A stretch of 64,000 nt of DNA, taken from contig JAKVOM010000001.1 in the NCBI GenBank assembly GCA_022482815.1, positions 2,190,946 to 2,254,945 on the forward strand, read 5' to 3'. The stretch is from Acidaminococcus sp. (GTDB taxonomy: Bacteria > Bacillota > Negativicutes > Acidaminococcales > Acidaminococcaceae). Shown piece by piece: positions 28,910-37,135 of the stretch (positions are counted from its first letter, which is position 1; every line of letters starts with the position of its first letter). Position numbers and translations under genes: made by a program. The notes under the pieces were generated by a model. The model did no database searches, was not told the DNA's origin, and saw nothing but the letters and a program-made list of their open reading frames with translations.

Positions 28910-29914
28910 TTATAAGCCTTTGCTGGCTACATAAACAGCCAGTTCAACGAGGCGGTTGGAATAGCCCCATTCGTTATCATACCAGGAAATAACCTTAGCA
29001 GTACGAGGACCAATCATCATGGTGGACAGACCATCAACAATGGAGCTCAGCGGGCAGCCCTTGTAGTCAATGGAAACCAGCGGCAGTTCATTGTAGCCCA
29101 GGATACCCTTCATGGTGGTTTCGGAAGCAACCTTCATGGCTTCGTTGATTTCTTCCTTCGTGGTGTCTTTCTTCAGGTTGACAACGAGGTCGGTCAGGGA
29201 AACATCAGGGGTCGGGACACGGATGGAGATACCATTCAGTTTGCCCTTCAGTTCCGGCAGTACCAGAGCGGTAGCCTTAGCAGCACCGGTCGTGGTCGGA
29301 ATGATGGAGCAAGCGCCGGCACGAGCACGCCTCAGATCCTTGTGAGAAGCATCCAGAATCTTCTGGTCGTTGGTATAGGAGTGAACCGTGGTCATCAGGC
29401 CGCTTTCAATACCGAAGTTGTCCATCAGGACCTTCGTGAACGGAGCCAGGCAGTTGGTCGTGCAGGAAGCGTTGGAAATAATGTTGTGTTTCTTCGGATC
29501 ATATTTATCCTGGTTAACGCCCAGAACGATGGTGATATCTTCACCCTTAGCAGGAGCAGCAATCAGGACTTTCTTGGCACCGTTATCCAGATGCGGCTGA
29601 ACTTGTTCACGATTCTTGAACTTACCAGTCGTTTCCAGAACAACGTCAACACCCAGTTCGCCCCAGGGAATATCTTTCGGTTCGTTGAAACGGGTAAATT
29701 TGACGGAACGGTTGCCAATCTTCATGATATCGCCGTCTACGGAAATATCTTCATCAAAAGTACCATGGATGGAGTCGTATTTCAGCAGATGAGCATAAGT
29801 GTCAATTCCGGAACGAGCGTTGACAGCGACGACTTCGACTTCCGGATTCTTGACAGCGATACGCAGAGCGCAGCGACCAATCCGACCAAAACCGTTAATA
29901 CCAATCTTTACCAT
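28910..29914 (-). CDS. gapA: glyceraldehyde-3-phosphate dehydrogenase, type I
   Basis: 334 residues. NAD-binding INGFGRIGRCALR at the start, catalytic Cys151 in NASCTTNCLAPF, and WYDNEWGYSNRLVEL near the C-terminus. It oxidises glyceraldehyde-3-phosphate to 1,3-bisphosphoglycerate. Located 28 bp after cggR and ahead of pgk-tpi, the standard CggR-controlled order. Confidence 0.99.
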   Translation of the reverse strand: MVKIGINGFGRIGRCALRIAVKNPEVEVVAVNARSGIDTYAHLLKYDSIHGTFDEDISVDGDIMKIGNRSVKFTRFNEPKDIPWGELGVDVVLETTGKFKNREQVQPHLDNGAKKVLIAAPAKGEDITIVLGVNQDKYDPKKHNIISNASCTTNCLAPFTKVLMDNFGIESGLMTTVHSYTNDQKILDASHKDLRRARAGACSIIPTTTGAAKATALVLPELKGKLNGISIRVPTPDVSLTDLVVNLKKDTTKEEINEAMKVASETTMKGILGYNELPLVSIDYKGCPLSSIVDGLSTMMIGPRTAKVISWYDNEWGYSNRLVELAVYVASKGL

Positions 29915-29942
29915 TTGTAAAAACCTCCTAATAAAATATTTA

Positions 29943-31067
29943 TTATTTGCTGTTCAGCCAATAAATAATTTCACGGGCAGCCGCCTCATCCGTGACCAGG
30001 ATATCATCCTGACCGCTTCTCAGGACGGACAGCATAGCTTTGCCCTTCGAATGACCACCGGCAATGCCGATGACCGTTTGAATCCTCTCCAGGTCTGTAA
30101 TCATAAGACCCAGGGAATCTGTGCTGTAGACGACTTTGCCGTCCAGCCGGAAGTACTGTCCCAGGGCTTCCCCTACGGCACCTTCCGTTTCCAGCTTCTT
30201 GCTGACGGCTTCGGGAACACCGCGTTTACGCGCCATGACGAGCGCTTGTCCCATCCCATGGACCAGGATGTCGGCCCCTTTGATGGTGTCAATGACATCA
30301 CTTACCGTCGGATCCTCATCGAGGATCTGGGAAAGAACATCTTCACTCACACTGTCCGGCACATAAAGCTGTAAATACTTGGCCTTGAGCCGCCTTGCCA
30401 ATACGGTGGCAATCGTGTTGGCCTGCAGTTCGATTTTGTCACCCAGACCACCCCGTGCGGGAACAATCACGCAGTTGGGCTGGCTTCCATAAATCGTTTC
30501 AGCCATCGCTGCCACTGTGGAGCCGCCGGTTACGGCGACAATGTGCTTTTCCTTGTTGCTGATGAGTCCCAGCAGAATCCGCGCGGCCGTACGGCCGATT
30601 TCCTGCCGTACAACCTTGTTTTCATCCGCGTCGCCGGGAATGACTACCACCTTCTTCAGTTTGAGTTGATCCTTCAGGATACTTTCGAGGGAAGACAATT
30701 TTTGCAGACGGTTCACATAGGCACGCAGCTCCTGGAGCAGGCTGTCGCCTTCGTCCGTAAGGGTCATGCCCGTGAGGCCAAAACTAAGAAGTCCCGCCTC
30801 TTTGAGGAAATCCACATGGGAACGGACGACGCGCTCGGAAAGTCCCAGCTTCTTTGCCAGGGTCCGGCGGCCAATAGGCTGGTCGTTGCGGATCTGCAGC
30901 AAGACGCTGTACCGCTCAATCAGCAGCTGAACCATTTCTGGAACCAGTTTATTCTGCAGATTAATGACTTCATCGATGCTGACGTGTTCAATTTTGTCCC
31001 GCGTGTTACTTTTTATGTCCCACCATCTCCAAAAAAAATATGTATTTCCAAACTCATTATAGCACAA
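29943..31067 (-). CDS. cggR: central glycolytic genes regulator CggR (SorC/DeoR type)
   Basis: The conserved protein starts around VINLQNKLVPEMVQLL and runs to the stop. A winged helix-turn-helix (IGRRTLAKKLGLSERVVRSHVDF) is followed by the sugar-phosphate-sensing SorC domain (VAVTGGSTVAAMAE, ILVHGMGQALVMA, GIAGGHSKGKAML). In Bacillus CggR represses the gapA operon until fructose-1,6-bisphosphate binds. The start is unclear. The only in-frame canonical-type start upstream is TTG at 31067, but it lies within the promoter's -10 region. The ATG at 31026 is out of frame by one base relative to an A5 run (31010-31014), and ATA/ATT are the only in-frame alternatives. The interval given is the open frame. 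Confidence 0.9.
   Translation of the reverse strand: MCYNEFGNTYFFWRWWDIKSNTRDKIEHVSIDEVINLQNKLVPEMVQLLIERYSVLLQIRNDQPIGRRTLAKKLGLSERVVRSHVDFLKEAGLLSFGLTGMTLTDEGDSLLQELRAYVNRLQKLSSLESILKDQLKLKKVVVIPGDADENKVVRQEIGRTAARILLGLISNKEKHIVAVTGGSTVAAMAETIYGSQPNCVIVPARGGLGDKIELQANTIATVLARRLKAKYLQLYVPDSVSEDVLSQILDEDPTVSDVIDTIKGADILVHGMGQALVMARKRGVPEAVSKKLETEGAVGEALGQYFRLDGKVVYSTDSLGLMITDLERIQTVIGIAGGHSKGKAMLSVLRSGQDDILVTDEAAAREIIYWLNSK
31056..31066 (-). promoter_or_regulatory. extended -10 promoter of the cggR operon
   Basis: TGTGCTATAAT on the minus strand, an extended -10 with a perfect TATAAT at 31056-31061. The same 11-mer occurs before the Y-family polymerase (48444-48454) and the YdcF-like gene (63819-63829). 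Confidence 0.65.
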
Positions 31068-31359
31068 TGAACTATTTAGAAAAGGGCTATTTATCTTTTT
31101 ATACGGAAATAATTTTTTTAGGAAAAAATTCTGTACCCTTAAAAAATGCCGTATGTCTCAGATTTTTGTCATTATCGTTACATATTTTGAAATAGCATAT
31201 GCCAATTTTTTCACAATATTATCGAAAAATTGTCAAATTTCGAATCCAAAGAAATTTTTATACATTTTCTATTAAAGTACACTATTTTCGTAAAACAGCA
31301 TTTTATGCTATACTTTTTTCTTGTATACAAAAAACAAAATATGAAAGTGAGGTCTTTTC

Positions 31360-32079
31360 ATGTTCCATGTAGCCGTCTTAGACAAGAAACGGACCACAAA
31401 TACCGCCCTTATCGATCAACTTCATTCTCTGCATCATCTACCACAGCGAGTCATCCCCCACTCCTTTTGCCACGAGGAAGACTTACTAGACAGCTACTAT
31501 TACGGGAACCGATATCATGCTTTAATCGTACAGGAAACTCAGACTGTATTGGAAGACCTGAGGTTAGAAGAGAGTATCCGCCGCTATGACCAGGATGTCC
31601 CCATCGTCCTGATCAACCCTTTCGAAGAATTATCCGTGGAAGGGTACCGCATCCCGCTTTTCCGGTATTATCGGGAAACGCCGGACAGTCAGGAACTCTA
31701 TGACTTACTCGTCGACTTGATTAATGAAGAAGAAAATCATGTTCCCAATACGTTTATCTTCAATAATGGACAGGGCTATCACCGCCTGGATATCTGTGAG
31801 ATTCGTTATTTCCATGCGGAGGAAAACCGCGTCCTCATCTATACGAGCAAAACAGTCTATAAATTCCGCGAGTCCATCCGGCGCCTGGAAGAAGCACTGG
31901 AGAGATGTGATTTCTGCAGGATACATCGAGGATATCTGGTAAATGTTGATTACATACGGACGATTACGGGATCTACCGTCATCCTGAAAGATGGCGATGA
32001 ACTGCCGCTGAGCAAGAAGCATGGCACGCAGATCAGGGAGAAACTGAAAAGTATGATGGGACTGCAGAGGGGCCGCTGA
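31360..32079 (+). CDS. LytTR-family regulator with a receiver-like N-terminus
   Basis: 239 residues. The C-terminal part (about 130-235) is a LytTR DNA-binding domain: IRYFHAEENRVLIYTSKTVY, FCRIHRGYLVNVDYIRTI and LPLSKKHGTQIREKL. The N-terminal 110 residues have receiver-like periodicity (MFHVAVLDKKRT) but the position expected for the phospho-Asp reads ALIVQETQ, so phosphorylation is unlikely. GTGAGG precedes the ATG. It is divergent from cggR; an extended -10 TATGCTATACT lies at 31304-31314. No kinase gene is adjacent. Targets are unknown. Confidence 0.85.
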   Translation: MFHVAVLDKKRTTNTALIDQLHSLHHLPQRVIPHSFCHEEDLLDSYYYGNRYHALIVQETQTVLEDLRLEESIRRYDQDVPIVLINPFEELSVEGYRIPLFRYYRETPDSQELYDLLVDLINEEENHVPNTFIFNNGQGYHRLDICEIRYFHAEENRVLIYTSKTVYKFRESIRRLEEALERCDFCRIHRGYLVNVDYIRTITGSTVILKDGDELPLSKKHGTQIREKLKSMMGLQRGR

Positions 32080-32103
32080 GGCGGAAGTAAAACAGGCAGA
32101 TAT

Positions 32104-32152
32104 AATTTTGTATGGAGCTGTAAAGAGGATTGTTTCTTTACAGCTCCTTTTG
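32104..32152 (+). terminator. terminator after the LytTR gene
   Basis: GGAGCTGTAAAGA..TCTTTACAGCTCC followed by TTTT and GGTGTG, the same hairpin module as at 10398 and 36205. Confidence 0.88.
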
Positions 32153-32204
32153 GTGTGTGGAAAACATTCTATCCATCCACCAGCCTTCGGCCGAATCGGA
32201 GTGG

Positions 32205-32318
32205 TTAGTGGCTAGTGGCAAGTGGTTAGTACACCCGTGCGAGTATTTTTCTTGGCGGATTCACGATGAAGAAAGATGCGGACAGTAAGTAATAAGAATA
32301 AGCCTTCGGCAGAAAGGA
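32205..32318. repeat. repeat C tract
   Basis: GTGGTTAGTGGCTAGTGG, CACCCGTGCGAGTATTTTTC, TTGGCGGATTCACGATG and AGCCTTCGGC, nearly identical to 36298-36412. Confidence 0.75.
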
Positions 32319-32470
32319 GCATCATCCACCGCAAGCGGTCCCCCTTCCTCAATGTCGCGCAGCGACGTCGAGGAAGGTCCCTAAAGAATATACCGCAGCG
32401 GTTTTTAATTTTTATTTTTGGCAAACCGACGGAGGAGGTTTACTTCTAAAAGACCTTGTATCATATGTAT

Positions 32471-32645
32471 TGGGACTTTACCCCTCTTCTGGGGGAAAGT
32501 GCTACACTGTAAAAGATGCTGTGGATTGGTTTTGGGACCTACCGATTAACGGTTTGAAGAAGACTCCAACCACAGCTCTTTGCAGCGATGTTAATAAGTT
32601 AGATACCGCCAGACGGTTTATATAGAACAAGGATACATGGCAGAG
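32471..32645 (+). ncRNA. putative IS110 bridge RNA
   Basis: Three successive structures lie in the 5' non-coding end. (1) Stem ACTTTACCCC / GGGGGAAAGT (32475-32500). (2) A loop closed by CTGTGGATTGG / CCAACCACAG (32519-32529 with 32566-32575) holding GGGACCT (32534-32540), a small ACCG..CGGT hairpin and TTGAAGAAG (32554-32562). (3) A loop closed by GC..ATGT / ACAT..GC (32585-32591 with 32635-32641) holding AGTTAG, an ACCG..CGGT hairpin and ACAAG. The second loop matches the insertion site (GACCT identical; AAGAAG complementary to CTTCTT) and the third matches the element ends. Exact RNA ends are unknown. Confidence 0.72.
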
Positions 32646-32688
32646 AGTCTGTGGTTTCAGCATCATATTTTTTAGGAGGTTTTATATT

Positions 32689-33933
32689 ATGATCTACGTT
32701 GGAATTGATGTGTCCAAAGACAAACATGACTGCTGCATCCTTGACCCAGAGCATAAGTCCAGGTACAAGCAATTTACTATTACCAATGATTGGGAGGGCT
32801 TTGACTTTCTGCTGAAGCAGATATGCTCTTACAAACAACCGGCAGAAAACATAAAAGTAGGGCTTGAAGCCACCGGACCTTACAGCGAGAATATCACCAG
32901 ATTCCTGCTGAATAACGGGCTACCAACTTATGTCTTCAATCCCATGTTGACAGATCAATACAAAAAGAGTCATAGCCTTCGCAAAACTAAAACCGATCGC
33001 ATTGATGCTCATTTCATAGCCTGTATGTTCATGTCCGATTTGGATCTCAAACCCTACGTTCCTAAAGAATACCACAATGAACGTCTCATGTCACTTACCA
33101 GATCTCGGTTCAGAATGGTTCAGGCAAGAACAAAGATTAAACAAGACGTGGATCGGCTTGTGGTTCTCAACTTCCCTGAACTAGGAAAATATATGAACCT
33201 GAATTCTGCTACTGCTCACGCTATATTCATGGAATATCCTACTCCCGAGGAGCTGGCAAACGCCAACTTGAAACACTTGAAAAACATTATTCACAAGGCA
33301 TCCAGAGGCAGCTTAAATGAGGATTTGGCTGAACAAATTCGTGACGAAGCAAAAAAATCTATCGGTAAACACAACAATCTGGGCAATGAACATGAATTGC
33401 GGGCGAACATCCGGATTCTTGAGGACTATGATGAAGAAATTCGCAAAATCGAGGCTGAGGAAAAGGAGCTGCTGAGCGAGCATCCGGAACCTTTGCTTAC
33501 AATTCCTGGGATTGGTGCCGTCACAGGAGCTGCAATTTTAGCGGAAGTCGGGGATTTTTCCAGGTTCTCTTCTCCCGACAAAGTTCTAGCCTATGCCGGG
33601 CTTGCACCGTCCAGGAACCAGTCAGGACGTCGAAGTGGGATAGGTCGAAGCGCCCACATGGAGAAAAGAGGGTCACGTTATCTACGATTTGCGCTCTTTA
33701 ACGCAGCGATATTCGTCTGCCGGTACGAACCAGCCTACAAGGAATATTTAGCTAAGAAACTAAACGAAGGCAAGCATTACTACATAGCAATCTCTCATGC
33801 AGTTAAAAAATTGGTACGGTTAATTTATGCACTTCAGACAACAGGAAATACATACAAAACATCTGCTCAATTAATGCTTCAAAAGCAGATAAACACTAGC
33901 TCCGATTCACAGAAATTTGCACTTGACATATGA
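32689..33933 (+). CDS. IS110-family transposase (bridge-RNA-guided recombinase type)
   Basis: 414 residues. The N-terminal RuvC-like DEDD domain shows YVGIDVSKDKHDCC (Asp6), VGLEATGPYSEN (Glu) and KTDRIDAHFIACM (Asp). The C-terminal transposase-20 domain has TIPGIGAVTGAAILAEVGDF and LAYAGLAPSRNQSGRR with the catalytic-Ser region. TAGGAGGT precedes the ATG. The frame is intact and full length, so the element may be active. It is co-oriented with the putative bridge RNA. Confidence 0.96.
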   Translation: MIYVGIDVSKDKHDCCILDPEHKSRYKQFTITNDWEGFDFLLKQICSYKQPAENIKVGLEATGPYSENITRFLLNNGLPTYVFNPMLTDQYKKSHSLRKTKTDRIDAHFIACMFMSDLDLKPYVPKEYHNERLMSLTRSRFRMVQARTKIKQDVDRLVVLNFPELGKYMNLNSATAHAIFMEYPTPEELANANLKHLKNIIHKASRGSLNEDLAEQIRDEAKKSIGKHNNLGNEHELRANIRILEDYDEEIRKIEAEEKELLSEHPEPLLTIPGIGAVTGAAILAEVGDFSRFSSPDKVLAYAGLAPSRNQSGRRSGIGRSAHMEKRGSRYLRFALFNAAIFVCRYEPAYKEYLAKKLNEGKHYYIAISHAVKKLVRLIYALQTTGNTYKTSAQLMLQKQINTSSDSQKFALDI

Positions 33934-34067
33934 TAGTTAGTCTTCTTTCAAGCCGCTCCGCGGCTTCGAAAGAAGGGGAACCGCAGTCAGCGCTGACGTA
34001 AGGAAGCGGTGACGAGTGCGGTGGATGATAGCTTCTTTTATCTTTTTCTTAATGCTCTTGGCCATCC

Positions 34068-34145
34068 TTCTCAAGAATCCGCCACGGTAGATGCCCGCAC
34101 TAGCGCGCTAACCACTATGCACTATCCTCTAGCCACTTTTATTCT
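34068..34145. repeat. inverted repeat C tract
   Basis: TCAAGAATCCGCC, GCCCGCACTAGCGCGC and CTAACCACTATGCAC are the reverse complement of tract C. Small hairpins GCCGCCGAAGGCGGC and GCGCGAAGCGC follow to about 34195. Confidence 0.65.
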
Positions 34146-34218
34146 CCCTCGCCGCCGAAGGCGGCCACAGCGTCACAGCTTTCTTTTTGCGCGAAGCGCC
34201 ACAGCTTCTAATTTCCTC

Positions 34219-34267
34219 TTGACTCTCACCTATAATGGTATTATTATACAATAGTTACTTAAAGTAA
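34219..34267 (+). promoter_or_regulatory. promoter with palindromic operator for the marR-MFS operon
   Basis: TTGACT (34219-34224), a 17-nt spacer and TATTAT (34242-34247). The palindrome TTACTT-A-AAGTAA (34255-34267) falls at the expected transcription start, the usual place for a MarR autorepressor operator. Confidence 0.6.
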
Positions 34268-34303
34268 TTATCTTACATACTAATTTAGAAAGGGAGTTAA
34301 ACT

Positions 34304-34780
34304 ATGGATGCAGTTCTTGTCGGGCAATTTCTGCTGGCCTGCGATACGGCGCGGCATATGCGTTCGCGCATGCCCAAACTGCCGAAGGGAATTCTTCCGA
34401 GACAGGTTCATATTATTGAAGCCATCCATGTTCTGAAGGAACATCAGGACACTGTCCGAGTCGGCGACGTAGCTCACTTTATGCACGGCACCGCCCCGAG
34501 CATTACCAAATTACTGGCTGATCTTTGTGCCAGAGGCTATGTTGAAAAGCAGCAGCAGCCCGACGATCACCGGATTTTTACGGTACGGCTCACGGAGTCA
34601 GGAGAGAAGTTCTATGACTTCTACTGCCACCAGATGTATCACTGGCTGGCCGACCGCATGCAGGATCTCGACAGCGCCAAAGTTGAAATCGCTATCGATG
34701 TGATTCGTCGTTTTGCCCGTGAAATCGGAGCTACCGCTAAAGAATTTCCAAAGGAGGCTTCTCAAAATGGAACCATTTGA
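34304..34780 (+). CDS. MarR-family transcriptional regulator
   Basis: 158 residues. Winged helix-turn-helix with VRVGDVAHFMHGTAPSITKLL (recognition helix) and the wing QQQPDDHRIFTVRLTESG, where DDHRxxxVxLT is the MarR signature. GGGAG precedes the ATG. Its 3' end overlaps the MFS gene by 14 bp. It probably represses its own operon and is released by a drug-like ligand, as in typical MarR-exporter pairs. Confidence 0.93.
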   Translation: MDAVLVGQFLLACDTARHMRSRMPKLPKGILPRQVHIIEAIHVLKEHQDTVRVGDVAHFMHGTAPSITKLLADLCARGYVEKQQQPDDHRIFTVRLTESGEKFYDFYCHQMYHWLADRMQDLDSAKVEIAIDVIRRFAREIGATAKEFPKEASQNGTI

Positions 34781-36188
34781 GCGCCGGGCCGATGCGAAAC
34801 TTTATCTTTCCATTCTGGCAACCGGTATTCTTGCCTTTATCGGCATTGTCATTGAAACGTCTATGAACGTAATCTTCCCTACCCTGATGAAGCAGTTCTC
34901 CATCAGTACGTCCCTCGTACAGTGGATTACCACAGGGTATCTGCTGGTGCTTTCTGTTATCATTCCGACGTCCAGCTATCTCAAACGCCGCTTCCCGCTG
35001 AAACGTCTTTTCGTCTGCGGCAACCTCATTTTCCTGACCGGCACGCTGCTCGGTGCCTTTGCTCCGAACTTTCCGATTCTGCTTCTGGGCCGTTTGCTGC
35101 AGGGAGCGGGTACCGGTGTATCCCTGCCGCTGATGTTCAACATCGTACTGGAACAGGCTCCGCTTGAACACATCGGTTTCATCATGGGTGCCGCTATGCT
35201 GGTTTGTGCCCTGGCTCCTGCCATCGGGCCTTCCTTTGGCGGATTCGTCGTCATGCACTGGGGCTGGCATATGATTTTCTTCATTCTGCTTCCCTTTATT
35301 GTATTATCTTTTCTGGCAGGCACGTATGCCATTCGTCAATCCTGCGAATACGGGCCTCGTCCCTTTGATTTCAAAGGCCTTGTGCTTCTGGCCATCGGCT
35401 TTACGACGTTCATTCTCGGCTGCAGTGAAACAGCGTCCATCGTCGATAACCCACTGCCCTGCATCGTACTCTTTATCGCTGCCATTATCTTTCTGGGACT
35501 CTTCAACCGTCACGTGGAGTCTTATTTGAAGAACGGTAAAGAACCGCTGATTAACCTGCGTCCTCTCCATTCTCCTTCCTTCGTGCTGAGCATGGCATCC
35601 CTTGCCATCGTCATGATTATCTGTCTCGGCACCGGCTTTGCGCTGCCGAACTTTGGACAGATCTATTTAAAAGAATCCGCTTTTGTTTCTGGCTGCATCC
35701 TTCTTCCCGGCTGCTTTATCGGCGCTGTCATTACGCCGGTCTGCGGACGCCTGTATGATTCCATGGGCCCGAAAAAGCCGCTGCTCGCCGGCAGCTTCTG
35801 TATCTTACTTGCCTGCGTAATTTATCAAATTGTCTTCCGCGCACCTGCCGTATGGCCCCTTGCCCTCACGTATATTTTCTTTACGACCGGGCAGTCCCTG
35901 TCTGTCGGCAATACCCTGACCTTTGGCATCAGCCATCTGAGCCCGGAACTCCAGGCAGACGGCAACGCCATTGCCACGACAACTCAGCAGCTCTCCGGAG
36001 CAGTAGGAACGGCCATCAGTGCCGCTGTCGTTGCTATCTTCCAGCATGGTGCCACTGATTTTGCACAAGCGACCTTTGACGGTACGGAAGCAGATTTTAT
36101 TATCTTCCTGGTGCTGGCGGTTGTGCATAATGTGACGATTAGAATGGCACTGAAGAAGGCGGGAGCTGCGCCTGCGGCGCAGAAATAA
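34767..36188 (+). CDS. MFS drug:H+ antiporter, DHA2 (EmrB/QacA-like) family
   Basis: 473 residues from the ATG at 34767, chosen for AAGGAGG ten bases upstream; the longer open frame runs within marR. About 13-14 membrane segments. Motifs: WITTGYLLVLSVIIPTSSYL (motif D region), LGRLLQGAGTGVSLPLMF (motif C region) and TTTQQLSGAVGTAISAAVV. Family members export lipophilic drugs by proton antiport. Translationally coupled to MarR. The actual substrate is not inferable. Confidence 0.92.
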   Translation: MEPFERRADAKLYLSILATGILAFIGIVIETSMNVIFPTLMKQFSISTSLVQWITTGYLLVLSVIIPTSSYLKRRFPLKRLFVCGNLIFLTGTLLGAFAPNFPILLLGRLLQGAGTGVSLPLMFNIVLEQAPLEHIGFIMGAAMLVCALAPAIGPSFGGFVVMHWGWHMIFFILLPFIVLSFLAGTYAIRQSCEYGPRPFDFKGLVLLAIGFTTFILGCSETASIVDNPLPCIVLFIAAIIFLGLFNRHVESYLKNGKEPLINLRPLHSPSFVLSMASLAIVMIICLGTGFALPNFGQIYLKESAFVSGCILLPGCFIGAVITPVCGRLYDSMGPKKPLLAGSFCILLACVIYQIVFRAPAVWPLALTYIFFTTGQSLSVGNTLTFGISHLSPELQADGNAIATTTQQLSGAVGTAISAAVVAIFQHGATDFAQATFDGTEADFIIFLVLAVVHNVTIRMALKKAGAAPAAQK

Positions 36189-36204
36189 TAAAAGGTAAAT
36201 ATAA

Positions 36205-36251
36205 TTAAGTTAGGAGCTGTAAAGACGATTGAATCTTTACAGCTCCTTTTG
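36205..36251 (+). terminator. terminator after the MFS gene
   Basis: AGGAGCTGTAAAGA..TCTTTACAGCTCCTTTT followed by GGTGTG; third copy of the repeated terminator module. Confidence 0.88.
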
Positions 36252-36297
36252 GTGTGGAAGAAAACATTCTATCCATCCACCAGCCTTCGGCCGATTA

Positions 36298-36412
36298 GAA
36301 GTGGTTAGTGGCTAGTGGCAAGTGGATAGCACACCCGTGCGAGTATTTTTCTTGGCGGATTCACGATGAAGAAAGATGCGGGCAGTAAGTAATAAGCCTT
36401 CGGCAGAGATGG
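36298..36412. repeat. repeat C tract
   Basis: GTGGTTAGTGGCTAGTGG, CACCCGTGCGAGTATTTTTC and AGCCTTCGGC, nearly identical to 32205-32318. Confidence 0.75.
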
Positions 36413-36414
36413 TC

Positions 36415-36637
36415 ATCATCCACCGCAAGCGGTCCCCCTTCCTCAATGTCGCGCAGCGACGTCGAGGAAGGTCCCTAAAGAATAGACCGCCGCAATCTTT
36501 TTATATTTTTTAAGGCAAACCGACGACAGGAGATTTGCTTCTAAAAGACCTTCTTTCAAGCCGCTCCGCGGCTTCGAAAGAAGGGGAACCGCAGTCAACG
36601 CTGACGTGAGGAAGCGCTGACGAGTGCGGTGGATGAT
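36415..36637. repeat. repeat A, complete copy
   Basis: 223 bp between ATCATCCACCGC and GCGGTGGATGAT; it contains the uninterrupted AAAAGACCTTCTTTCAAG site used by the IS110 element in the sister copy at 32321. Confidence 0.9.
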
Positions 36638-36654
36638 AGCTTCTTTTAGCTACA

Positions 36655-37120
36655 AAATAAGGCATACGTTTCATTCATCTAGAAACGTACGCCCCATTAT
36701 CACACATGCTTTTTTATTTTGTTTCTGATGGACTTTGCTGCAAGACAGTCGCAGATACGAGGAAGACCGGATTGGGGCCACGAAGACGGAACTGAGCGCC
36801 AACGATCCACAAGCGCAGCGCCGTGGGAGTGAGGGGAGCCACTGACCCATTCAACATCCCATCTTCGCACATCTATGCCGTTCTCTCTTTGTCGACAAGG
36901 ACTGGGCTTACGCCCGGTAAACGGCGCCTTGTCTCCTAGAGAGAACCGGTATATCTGCGTAAATCTGGAGATATTTCATTGAGTCAGCGGCTCCCCACGC
37001 CGCGAAGTGTCTCAGAAGCAGCGACGAGGAGGAGCTGCGTGAGCTTCCTATTCGGCCGAAGGCCGCGGTTTTTAGCACTGGCGCTAGCCAGGGCTGACGA
37101 TTGCGATGGAGGGATAGCTT
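36655..37120. repeat. mosaic of repeat pieces (hairpin, partial E, F segments)
   Basis: A GGCATACGTTTC / GAAACGTACGCC hairpin (about 36662-36693), the left part of repeat E (36720-36800), a segment GAACTGAGCGCCAACGATCC shared with 45566, and a block AGAAGCAGCGACGA..GGAGCTGCGTGAGC shared with 45630, then an A right-end variant. No gene is supported. Confidence 0.6.
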
Positions 37121-37135
37121 CTTTTATTTCAATTT

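Larger units (their letters stand above)
32457..33943 (+). mobile_element. IS110-family insertion sequence with no terminal inverted repeats
   Basis: Boundaries come from comparing the interrupted repeat A with intact copies. The left flank ends ..AAAAGACCT, the right flank starts CTTCTTTCAAG, and the intact site is AAAAGACCTTCTTTCAAG. A CT (or CTT) core is therefore shared by both ends, as expected for IS110 recombination. The element is about 1.49 kb, carries one transposase gene and about 230 bp of 5' non-coding sequence, and lacks terminal inverted repeats. Confidence 0.9.
32321..34029. repeat. repeat A, copy interrupted by the IS110-family element
   Basis: Left part 32321-32456 (ATCATCCACCGC to AAAAGACCT) and right part 33942-34029 (CTTCTTTCAAGCCGC to GCGGTGGATGAT) join perfectly into an A copy like that at 36415. 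The insertion lies in the left arm of the second hairpin. Confidence 0.9.
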
